From the NCBI RefSeq assembly GCF_003254395.2, contig NC_037639.1, forward strand, positions 13,869,037 through 13,933,036: a stretch of 64,000 bases of DNA, written 5' to 3'. Origin of the DNA: Apis mellifera (lineage: Eukaryota > Arthropoda > Insecta > Hymenoptera > Apidae). Numbering within the stretch: position 1 is the first letter of the stretch; every line of letters begins with the position of its first letter. Of this stretch, positions 11,868 to 22,585 are shown one piece after another. The translations under genes and the position numbers were made by a program. The notes under the pieces were generated by a model. That model was not told the origin of the DNA. It ran no database searches and was given only the letters and a program-made list of their open reading frames with translations.

Positions 11868-14800
11868 CTAGAACGTTAATATAGGTCCTTCTCGATGATC
11901 GAGAATATCTGAAAGAAAAATAATAATCCGTTTAAAGAATTTTCTCCCGCGAACGTTTCTCTCTATCTCACCTTTGGCAATGCTCCACCAAGGCAGAGTG
12001 ATGTAGGTGAGAAACGCGTTGAGGGGAACGGATTGGGCTCGCCTAGTCTCTTTCCAGAAGTGGAACGTCTGCGTGAATCCTCTCATAGTCCACAGAGGGT
12101 TGTAAGCGCCGTCGTCCAGCTCTGCCGGCACACACAGAGAACCAATTCGATTATCGCTAACGAATCTGTCGCTTAAGCATCGTTATGATCCTGGAATGAT
12201 TCGTGTCGATCAGTCGGATGGAAGCAATTGCAGAGGACAACATTGGAAGCGATAGAATCGGGAACCAGTCGAATCAAAGATTTGTTCAAATTTTGTGACG
12301 CGGAATGGCGATAAGTATAGTAATTGTTGGTAAATGGAGGAGCGGCAAGGTGTCAAGTGAAAATATGTCGAGGTGTTTCTCTTTCTTTCTTTACAATGAT
12401 GCACATCAGCTACAGGTGCGCAGAAAATAAATAATAAACACGAACAGGGATGCACTAATTTTTTCTTCTTCTTTCTACGTACACAACGTTTGATCTTTTC
12501 TCCCATCTTTCCTTTTTTTTTTCTATTTCGCCCCTTTCTTCGTTCCTCCCTCTTCAAACAATCGAACGTTGTGAAGCAGAAAAAAGAAAAGGTGGATCGT
12601 TGTCTGCTACCACACAGATCGAATTTCTACTTTCGTTTCTATCTCGTTTCTTATCGTCGGTGTCAGTGAATGCTTGTCCCTAATCGTGGATGACCATGTT
12701 TATACCGGTGGTGAAACTCGCGTTAATTTCCAAATTATTTTTTTCTTTTTTTTCTTTTTGGAAATCACGAACGTTTCAGAAACGTTTCGAATTTCGATTG
12801 GAAAATTTCGAACCGGAAACCACCACCAGCACTGTGGAACACGACGGTTCCAAATCACGATTAGAATTTGTTCGATTAGAAGTCATCCCCGGTTGCCATT
12901 GTAATTTCACCATCCTCACATAAACACAGTCATTGAGCATGGTTGCCACGTTCCTAAGCAGGAATGTATGAATGTATACAAGAATTGGATTGAATACAAT
13001 GGACAACATGACTGCAACATTTTTCGGGTGTTGCACACGAGCTGCTCGATGAACGACCGTTATCCTGCGCATATAAAAATTTCAATTTACATTCTCGCCA
13101 TAGCAAAAAAAAAAAAAAGAAAAAAAAAGTAATCCTAGAGATATAAATAAAACAAACTCCATGCTTCGAAACATAACTCTCTGGTCACGCGACAGAATCC
13201 ACTTACCGGAAACAAAACTCTGTTTTTTTCTTTTTCTTTTCACGAGGCAGAGTTGAGCACTAAAAATCGACCAAGCGAAAAATTTCTTCGAGCAAAGTTA
13301 TTTTTATCTTAAAAAGAAACAAACAAAAAAAACCCTCGAATGTAACGTTTATTTTCGAATATTATCAACTCTTAACGCATCGCAGATTTCGAGAGCAATA
13401 CTTTGACGTGCCAACGAGATTCACCCGTGATTATCGAAACCATTATTGAGACCATCTTGCCCATCTCTGTTCACTCGAGAAAAGCGGGAAAATCCGCAAA
13501 AGAGAAACGGTCGTTCACGGATCAACACGCGTGCATCAACGCGTCGTGATCGCTACATATACATACATATATATATATATACATAACACGCGTATATATG
13601 TGGTGTAGAGGTGTTTATTTATTATTTTTTTTTTTTGAGCAGGGGGGAAGAAGAATTTACCCTGTGAGCCGGGGCGGCGCGGGAGCTCGCACCAATAGTA
13701 GATAGCTGTTCCGTCTGGTGTGACACGGTGCGGGGGTAGTGGGTTGCCCGCGAAGCTGCCCGACAACGCTCGTCTTCGCCTCCTTCTGGGCAGGGTGGCG
13801 CTCTGCCTGTGCGCGGTCACGTTGCCGCGCGTAATTCGCGCGTTCGCGTTTCTATCTCTCAACTGGTCCTCGTTTCTGTTCTTGTTCCGCCCCGTGTAGT
13901 ATTCCTCCTGGTCGGAGCCGGCCGAGCGTAGACGCCTGCGCCCCCCCTCCGCGCGGCGGACCCTGACCAACTCGTCGTCGCTCAGCCGCCGTTGCTCCTC
14001 GTCGTTCTCCAGGTTGTTGACCCGCTCGTGATTGATCTGGCCCGTGCTGTACGGCCTTCGCTTCCTGTTATTGTCCGCCTCCTCGTAGCCCGCAAACGGC
14101 AATTCCTCCTTCCCGTGCACCAGTATCGCGCCCGCGTCCAGCTTCTGTCTCACGTTGTCGTCCGTCAGGCAGGGGGCCGCGGGAACGAGTATCTCGCTAC
14201 CGACCTCGATATGGTTGTGCCGGTGATTCTGGAGGCCTGCCACCAACCGGACAATTCGTATCGATTCGATGCGATTCACAGTGGGCGCGCTCGTGCCGTG
14301 TTTCTCTGCGATAATTTCATCCCTTCGTCTCTGTCGCTTACGTTTATATATATATATCGTTATCATGATAGAATGTTCTCTATTTTATTTAGCGGGAGAG
14401 ACGAAGATTGAAGAAAGACGCAGGAGCACGCTCACCGTGTGTGTGGTCGCGATAGGCCTCCTTGTGATTCGACGTTCCGTTCTCGTTTTCGCTACGCTCC
14501 CACGAGTTACGTTGTTGCTTGTGTTTCGGGCGTTGTTGCCTGGCGGGAACGTGAGGGGATCTTCGTCGCCTGACGTGCGGACTCCTGTGATTTCCTGGTG
14601 AGCCCCGGCCGCCCCAGCTGCTATCCTGTAGGTCGGCTACAAAGGAAAGAGCCGGAATGGCACGTGACACAGATTAGAGACAAGGTATTTCTTTCTTTTT
14701 TTATTTTTATTTTTTTTTTATTTTCTTTCGATTTCTTTTTCCGTTCGTATCTCCTTCTTTTTTTTTGTTTTGTTTTCGTTTCTTTCCCATTTCGTGACAA

Positions 14801-17800
14801 AATTGTAATCGAGATTCGCGCGTGATGGTGTTGGTGGTGGTGGTGGTCTACAGCCGTTTCTCCTCGTGTGTTTTCTGTTTTTTTTCTCTCTCTTTTTTTT
14901 TTTTTTTTTAATCTCCGTTCTCGTTTCTCTCTGCGCTTTTCGAGACGAAAAACAGCGATAGATCTGCAAACGTATCGAAACACCGCGTCTCGTGGCGCTG
15001 ATGGACGGTCTGAAGGAAATACAAGAGCACGGATCAACTGGATTCTTCGGAACCAGAGCTCGAGCTTCGTATCTCGACGATTAATAAAGATTGGCCGCAA
15101 GGATGATGTCCATCTTTGCGACCATTTGCGCGAAAAAAGTAAAAATACCAAAGAAAAAAGAATATATATATATATCGTTGGAAGCATGCAACTACCGGGA
15201 GCTTCCATCGTGGAAATTTTGCGAAAAAAACCCGCTAAGAAAACCCTCAATAAACGCGAGCAAAATATCAAGAAAGATTACCAACGAGTAAGTAAAGTAT
15301 GTATACTTGCGAATAAAATTTAAAGTCGTGGAGAATCAGATCAGACAGCTGGGTGGATCGAGTCGGCCAAGACTATCGAGAGAAGAGAAATGTGCAGAGT
15401 ACACAGATATATACGATAACACAACAGCATGCACAGTCGATTCTGAGGGGCGCAGGCACAAGAGAGAACGGGAAGAAGGTGAGAAGTGAGAAAGAGAGTG
15501 TAGAGAAAATTCGTCCTTCGTCTTTCGCGACTTTCCGTCCCGGAGGGGCTTCGCCATCGACTCCGACGTACTTCCAATTGGTGGATATTTCAGAGATTTT
15601 CTAGTTACCGTCACGGACGTCTCCTGCTTCGATTTCGTTCAACCCGTTCGCCATCGAGTCCAGACCTTCGTTCTCCGACCTTGCCTTGGTCGCGGCCGTA
15701 TCCGGCTTCGTCCTCCACCCGCCGCGCACGAAATTGTTCAGATTCGCGCTCGGGTCGGACAGCCTTCGTTGATGCCGATACAAAAACAGCTCCTCGGCGT
15801 CGTCCCAGTCGGCGTCCCACAGGGAATCGGTGGCGCAGTAGCCGGGCTCCGAGGTCGGTGTCTCAGCCCCCGAACCCTTCGGCTTCGTCACAGCCATCTC
15901 CGCGTGCCCCTTCCCTGAAAAGTACGAAAAAGTGTAGCGCTATTTGGTCGAAACGAAACACAGAGAGAGAGAGAGAGAGAGAGAGATTTGTTCTTTTTGG
16001 AGAGCAGAGACGTTTCCTATCGTACCACGAGGCCCCTTCATTCGAACGAATTCTATGCGCTGGGAGGCCGCGCCGGAAAACAGGCCAAAGGTCATTCGCT
16101 GCGCCATTTTGGTGCTCAAGCTGGACTGGAAGTGAAAGCGGGCGAGGTTCGTTTAAAATAGCAGGCGCGATGTGAAGGCGTATATTCTGTAAAGGTCGAT
16201 ACGTACCCTGGCGTCGTATACTTTCTTCAGGGCGTCGTATCTGATAGAGCCGAGAAATATTACACCTTGAATCGCGCCCTCCCTGTCGGACGCCACCAAT
16301 TCGACGCACACCATCTCCCCGTCCCTGACTAGAATATCACAGAAAACTTCGTCGAAATTGTCCACCATGAAGCATATGTGCGGGTAGGTCATCTCCTCGA
16401 GATCACCCTTCGCGTCCATTCGTCTTCGGCTGGGGCTCGCGTACACTTTTTGCGAGTGCCTGCGCAATACCTGAAAACGGTTATTTGTAATTAAACGAAA
16501 AGAAGAAAAGAAGATTGTAGTAAGATTGGAAGAAAGATTGGAAAATGTTCTGGGAAGAATAAGGGCTCACTTGCAATTCCTTGGGGCTCGTCCTTGTGCA
16601 GATAGCCAAGGTGAGCGTGTAGTCGAATTGATGCACGACCAGATTCAGGTACACGGTTTCCTCCCAATCGATGTCGGGATCGCCGATAGGTAGCTTCTTG
16701 CTGTCCTTCCGGAACACGTCCACCTCCGTCTCGAATTTTGGCAAGTATCTCGACGACGTCTTCACGTGCTTCTTTCGCACGAAGAACAGCAAGTCGTCGC
16801 CGTCGATCGTGTGCTCTGCCTGGAAGAGGAAGTGCCTGACAAACAGGTCCGTCCAGTAGGTTGTACCTTGAAGTATCACGAAGCCGGAGTCTGCGGGATG
16901 GAACATTGACGAGAGATTAATAAAAAAAGAAAGAAAAAGAAAGAAAAAACAAACGTTCGATTAGAGCTCGACGAGAAGAAGAGAATAAAGGGTGATAAAG
17001 GATGCGAAAGGTCAAATGGATGGAAGAAGAGGAGAAAAAATAAAGATTGATATTTTCAATTAACGGCAATAACGCGGTCAACTCGACGATTATACGATGA
17101 AGGAGCACCGAGACGAAATAATTCTCAAGGGGGAACAGGAACTAGCCGCGACCGAATCTCCGAGGCAATCGATAATCGATAAGAATGTGCCACGAGTATT
17201 TAATTGCAGCCTCTCTATTGTCAGCCTCGACATCTCAACCATTCCCTCATCCGCTTTATTAAAGGGTTGCACGGACTTTATTAAAAACTTGGATAAAACT
17301 TGACCTTCCGGCTGTTCAAAGCGAAAATAGCTCGCGATCCTGTATAAATAGTTTGTTAATTAAATCTTTTCGTCGATGCGTGGGTATACGGTTGCGTTAA
17401 TTTTTATATTAATTTTCAATCGTTGAGGAAAAAAAAAAAGAATGTTTCGTTTGAAAATCCATCGTTTGAAGAATGGAAATGAGCATTTGTTTATCCAAGA
17501 GGAAATGGCGTTGAGTCATACGTACGCGCAGCGTGCGTATAATTGCTTGTTGACACCGCGTCGCGTCATGTTACATTTATGGAACGACGAACCGGTATAT
17601 GTAAGAATTATTCGTAAACGTTGTATCCTACGCGCGGCAAAAAGAAACGTACACGCGAAATCGAAAGATAATCGATTGATAAACGCGATTTCGAGGATAT
17701 TCGAAATAGAAAGTGATGGAAAAGAAGAAAACAAAATACGTAACAACATTACATTAGACACGCATGCATTAACATCGCATATCGCGCTTGTTTTCCCTTC

Positions 17801-18403
17801 CAATGTTTTTCCAATCTAAGCCTACACTGTATAATTAAGAATGCAAATTTATTGCAAATCGATTCTTTTTCGCCTTTCACTCGAAATTATTAAAGTTACA
17901 GTGGAGAGTGAAACGGCACAGTGGACGAAGACGTGTACGCGAAGGAATACGCGGTTTACCGAAAATAAACGTTGCCTAAACGGAGGTAAATAGAAGCGAA
18001 GAGCACCATATACTCGTTTCTACTCGTTTTCCCCTCGTACACGATGATCGATCGTTAAATCACCCTCGTCAGCCGAACAAAAGGCACCGTGGTCCCTCTC
18101 CGTGGAGAGGAACACACCCTCGTCGCGTGCACTCCCTCCTCCCCCTCTCGACACGGCTCCCCCAACGACCCGCGTAAAACGAAACGTTTTTAAAAACATC
18201 GACTCGGAAGCTTAATTCTTTAATGAATCGGAATACATAGTTTCGAAACCATACGAACCATCCTTGAGCATCTGTCGGAGCTCCTTGGTCCTCTGAAAGT
18301 TGATCTCCTCGAGAAGCTGCTCCAGCATGGTCGGTGGCCTGGCCAGGCCCGACGACGAGCTGCCAGCCAGAGTGGCCATGCCCAGCCCTCCTCGTGCTTT
18401 CAC
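11868..18403 (-). CDS. KIAA0930 homologue, 9 exons
   Basis: Exons on the minus strand: 18403-18259, 16890-16571, 16470-16207, 16125-16026, 15914-15609, 14636-14436, 14236-13661, 12121-11972 and 11908-11868; 700 aa, all phases consistent. The conserved N-terminal part (about 25-285) matches the animal KIAA0930 family: a TTYWTDLFVRHFLF segment, RKDSKKLPIGDPDIDWEE, VYASPSRRRMDAKG, ELVASDREGAIQGVIF, GSIRYDALKKVYD, then KMAQRM and EFVRMKGPRG. The C-terminus (FLTYITLPWWSIAKDIL) matches the family tail. Between them lie about 360 residues, exons 5-7, rich in Arg, Glu, Asn and Ser and probably disordered; the vertebrate protein, as I remember it, is only about 400 aa. The molecular function is unknown; no signal peptide or membrane helix is seen, so it is probably cytosolic. 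Exon 1 ends G|GTTCGT, a weak donor supported by homology (LKDDSGFV). Exon 7 has an alternative in-phase acceptor giving a start at 14305 (23 more residues). Confidence 0.87.
12122..13660 (-). other. KIAA0930-homologue intron 7
   Basis: 1.5-kb AT-rich intron with homopolymer runs, a cluster of TATA-type microsatellite near 13555-13585, and no recognised coding sequence. Short open frames within it have no family resemblance. Confidence 0.65.
14637..15608 (-). other. KIAA0930-homologue intron 5
   Basis: About 1 kb with long poly-T/poly-C tracts on the plus strand around 14690-14910 and a TG-rich stretch near 14825-14850. It has overlapping Lys/Arg-rich open frames of low complexity. Nothing recognisable. 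Confidence 0.6.
15961..15986. repeat. (GA)n microsatellite
   Basis: An uninterrupted GA dinucleotide run within the short intron between exons 4 and 5 of the KIAA0930 homologue. It lies some 45 bp from the exon 5 acceptor. Confidence 0.9.
16891..18258 (-). other. KIAA0930-homologue intron 1
   Basis: 1.4-kb first intron. It contains homopolymers and open frames without family resemblance. First introns often carry regulatory sequence, but no specific element was recognised here. Confidence 0.6.
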
Positions 18404-21400
18404 GCCGCGATTCCTGCTGGCGTTCTGTCGCCACGATCACTCGGAGAGAGAGACAACAGCGAGCGAGGCGAGGCGAGACGAGGCGAGGCGAGGCGCGCGT
18501 TTCCCTCGAATCACGGCCAGCCGAGAGACGTGGTCACGTAGGAACCGAACGGAACGACAGAGGTCAGCCGCGAACCGGCTGAGATCGGCATCTCGCCTCC
18601 CGTTGTTAGATGCGCGATCTTCTCCTCGAGGTGGCCATACTGGCTTAGTTTTTTTCTCTTCAGCCGAGACTCGTTGCCGTCGCGAGATTGGATTCGCTCG
18701 TGCTCAGGCTACTGCTCGCCTCTTACTCGCACGGTCACGCCACGCACCGTTCAGTTTACGCTCGCCACGGCGGAGGGACAGACAACGAAACCGACGACTC
18801 GACTCTCGCTCGTCACAGCCGCTCGATAATTTCGCGCATGCGAATCGCGATGACGCCACCGACGCGCCAACGACGCGCTCCTTTCGAATGCGCGTTTATT
18901 TTTGTTCCATGCGCGAAGCGTTTCGTAAGAGGGAACGATACGAGTCGACCAAACGTTTTAGACCTAGGTTGGTCAGCTTGGTTCGTTTTAAGAGGAAGAT
19001 AGCACGATATGTTTTTTTTTCTTTTATCTCGCTCTTACTGAAGCTATGCGTGTTTATAAACGGAGTTAACTCTACTATCTTTTAATCTTCTAATCTTTCG
19101 AAGGAAATTTTAATAATGAGTTTTTGATAAGAATTTTTATAATTATAATTACATTTCTCAATCCGTCGATGCGTGATTATCAAAAAGAAAAATCTCTTAT
19201 TATTATTACGTAGATCTAATTTCTCTACGAGATACAGAATTACAATATTGAATAATTAGATATATAGACAGTTCCCTGAATTGGTCGAAGGAAAAAGAAA
19301 ATATTGAGCAAACGCGGACGTGGGTTCTACTATCTAGAACGCGTTATCTGAAAGTTGAAGCTACTTCCAGGGAGATACGACGATTCAAAACTGACCTCAT
19401 GACTCGAGATAATGTCCGCCGAGTGGTTTGCCGTTGGTTTGTCGCGCTGCTGCGTATCCTCCATGTACGAGACTCAATCAATATCGTTAATTTAATCGTT
19501 TTAAATATCCAAAAAATAATCGTAAATATTCGAAAAACAATGTCCACAATAATGTTCCATTTAAACCGTTTCTTTTCAATTCGCTTGAATTAAACGAAAA
19601 CGGTAGATTTTTTTTTATCATTTTTCCTCCTCTATCTTTTCCATTTATCGAAGTCATCCGAATTCAAGAAGCGGGAAACGCGTAACAATCCTGTGCACGA
19701 CAATTTATCGACAGACTCGAATTCTGTTCGAGATTTCGAGGGAGAGATCGAAAGCGCGGGGCGAGCTTCCGCAGTAGACATTTTCGAATCGGCGCCGCTA
19801 ACTTTCCTGATCCGCGATACCGGCCGTCCGGTTCGTCATCTCGTTTAGTCGTGCCCGATCGTTCTTGCATCTCGGTTGCTCTGCTCTTATTCGTCTACGC
19901 GAACCTCCACTTTTTCGTCGTTTGCCCGCGCGGAAAAAAGAAAACCGAAAGAAAGCAATCGCCTGTCCGTCTTTCAGGCCATCGGCACAGTGGCGTAGCA
20001 GGTGTGCGATTTTAAATTTTCTCTTTCTCCTCTTTTTTATTACGTGCGATAATTCAAAAACGGATTCAAAAAGTCGCGAAGTGAGATTTTTTTGTTCGTT
20101 TCTTCTCTTTTTCATTCGTTGTCATCGATTCTCAAAAGGGAAAAAAGAAATCAAGCTTTATCATTCCATACCATTGCACGTATATTCGTGGATTCTCGTA
20201 ACGTTAGGTAATCGTTAAAATTTAATCCATAAACGTGGAAAAAAGTCACGTTTCGTTCGACGCTTCTAATTCGTTAAGACGCTCCGTCGGAGTTTCCTTT
20301 TCTTTTCTTTTCTTTTCCGCGAAATCGCGCGATAAAAGTTCACGAGAAAATAAACTTTTCGCGATAATTTCGCCAAATTCCTCTCGGAGGAAATTGTCTT
20401 GTTCGACGAGGTTTGGATCCGGTAATTCAATCTATAAACTCGTCTATCGATAAACGATTTGTCGTTTCTCCAACGTGTACTACTCGAGTAAATTCAAGTT
20501 TCGACACCTTCCATTTCGCCGAGACTTTATTACTTTCTTCCTATATTTCGAAACGGCGAATATACACGCCGCACACACACACACACACACACACATAGCC
20601 ACTCGTCGCTTATCTTCCTTCCGTTTCTATATTCGTAACGCGAAAAAATTCGAACGATCGACAAACACGAGACCGCTTGCATAATCGTAACTTCTTGTAA
20701 CAACGAACATCAATCACCGCGATCGATTTTCGCGATTTTATTTGAAAAATTTTTACGTGTTTTTTTTTCCGCGCACGATTATTACTTTTAATTGCGAATA
20801 GGCGGTCATGAGTCACGGGCGAATTCAGCGAGGGGCGTGAAATCGTAGAAGAAGACTGGCGAAGAAGAACGAGAGTCGTCGGACGCGCTGCGATCATTTT
20901 CTTTTCACGGCTCGTACGTTCCACGAAATTTACGATCGATCGCGACCGGTTGGAATTCGTCGTTTCAATAAACGTATACGTGTTTTCTCTGGTGAAAATT
21001 CGCGCGAGCGAGAATTCGTGACTCGACTGAGAGGATTGGACGAAGAAGAAGGTACGGATCGATTAAAACTTTTCCTCCTTTATCGATCGAGATTCGCCTC
21101 GTCGATAAATACGAAATCGACGAAGTTGATGTATATATATATATATATTTTTTTCTCTCGCGATAAAAAAAATATTCTCGCGCACAGAGAATTTCTCACG
21201 AGAACAAAGCAGATTCGAAGTCGACTCGACACTCGCCGACTAACTATTATTCCGTTTAAAGACTCGTCAACTCGTCCCCTCCACACCACCTACTTCGATC
21301 CAATCTCTCATCGTAAGTTTATTCGTCCAACTGTTCCTATTCTAAAAATTTCGTCGCTTTTCCATCCTCCATCCACTCTTACTTTCCGCTTTTCGATCTT

Positions 21401-22585
21401 CTCCTTTTTCTCCTAACCTGTTCGCCAGCCTTGTCCGTGAATGAAAGTATCCAAAGATTAAACTCGATCGAAACTTTCGAAGTGGGATCCGCGGAAGCAC
21501 GTGTACGAGTTTCCGCTCGCGAAACGCGCCGGTGTCCCTGTTTCTTCCTCTACACGAGTCCATCGTTCTAGAAACCTATACACCTACATGGTCGAGAAAC
21601 GGCCATCTCGAGAGAAAGAGAGAGAGAGAGAGAAAGAGGTCTCGAACTCCCGACCCACTTCCACGCTCGCGCGTAATCCGATGCATCTCTTCTAGACCTC
21701 TGCCTCCATCGTTATTGTACTCTTCTCTCTCTCTCTCTCGCTCGCGAGTCTTCCACGCGACTCGCCTCTCCTACTCTTCACCTGTCGTTCACGATCCATC
21801 GTCCTACGTATCCAGGGAATGTTCCACCTCGCGTTTCGAGATACATATCTGGCCATCAACAGATGCACAGGTCGTTTCGTAACGTGTACTTGCCATTATA
21901 TATATTTGACGGACGGAACGAAACGTCACGATGGTTTTCGATCGAATCCAAACACGCGTTGTCAAATTCTGAAGGAGGTATTTTGTATTTCGAGTCGTTA
22001 TTCGAATAAGCGAGCAAAGACCGTTAATGGAAATCTAAAATATCGCGGAGAAGAGTATTCTTCGGTTTATTATCCTGTCCCCTGTGTTCGATCGATCGCA
22101 ATAAGCGTTGAAGTTTCTCGTCACGATCACAGTTATACAGACTTGTGTCTCGTAATTCCATGTTTTCATACGTGTCGTGTCGAGGAAGCAAACGAAAGAG
22201 AGACGCGTGTCGCATGCGGATCGATCGGAGAAAAATCTTTGAGAGAGAGAAAACAGACCTGAATCGATTCGGAAAATTGAATGAATCTCCTTTCGAAATT
22301 CTTTCTCAGGACACCTCCTAAATTAAATCTCCACTTTTATTGCGAAAAATAACATAACGCTTTACCAGATTAAAATAACAACGATGTCTTTAAAACAACG
22401 ATACACCTTGCTTGACGTCGCCTGTTGAGTTTACTCTTTTTTTTTTTTAATTTCAACGCGCTGTCTAGTCGCCCCAATTCGTCCACGGGGACAAATTATC
22501 GTTGTTGATTGTATCGACTGTAGTCGGATATTATAATTTGTGTTGAGACAGAGAATCGAGGGCATCGATCATTTCAAGCTTCATC
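18404..22585. other. Intergenic region between KIAA0930 homologue and spondin
   Basis: About 4.2 kb between two divergently transcribed genes. The first ~500 bp (18404-18900) is GC-rich with many CpGs and is a plausible promoter region for the KIAA0930 homologue. CG-rich patches recur at 19740-19960 and 20800-21050. A (CA)n microsatellite sits at 20572-20594, and GA/CT runs at 21615-21640 and 21722-21745. Many open frames of 60-260 codons exist on both strands, but they are Arg/Ser-rich, overlap one another and resemble no family. Untranslated exons or non-coding RNA could be present and cannot be seen from sequence alone. Confidence 0.5.
20572..20594. repeat. (CA)n microsatellite
   Basis: Uninterrupted CA dinucleotide run of about 23 bp in intergenic DNA. 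Confidence 0.92.

Noticed and set aside
14621..15271. 216-codon Lys/Arg-rich minus-strand open frame
   Set aside because: It lies in an intron of the KIAA0930 homologue, consists largely of poly-A/poly-T derived Lys runs and overlaps comparable frames on the other strand.
18300..19085. 261-codon Arg/Ser-rich open frame on the plus strand
   Set aside because: It is antisense to exon 1 and the GC-rich upstream region of the KIAA0930 homologue. High CpG content lowers stop frequency, and there is no family resemblance.
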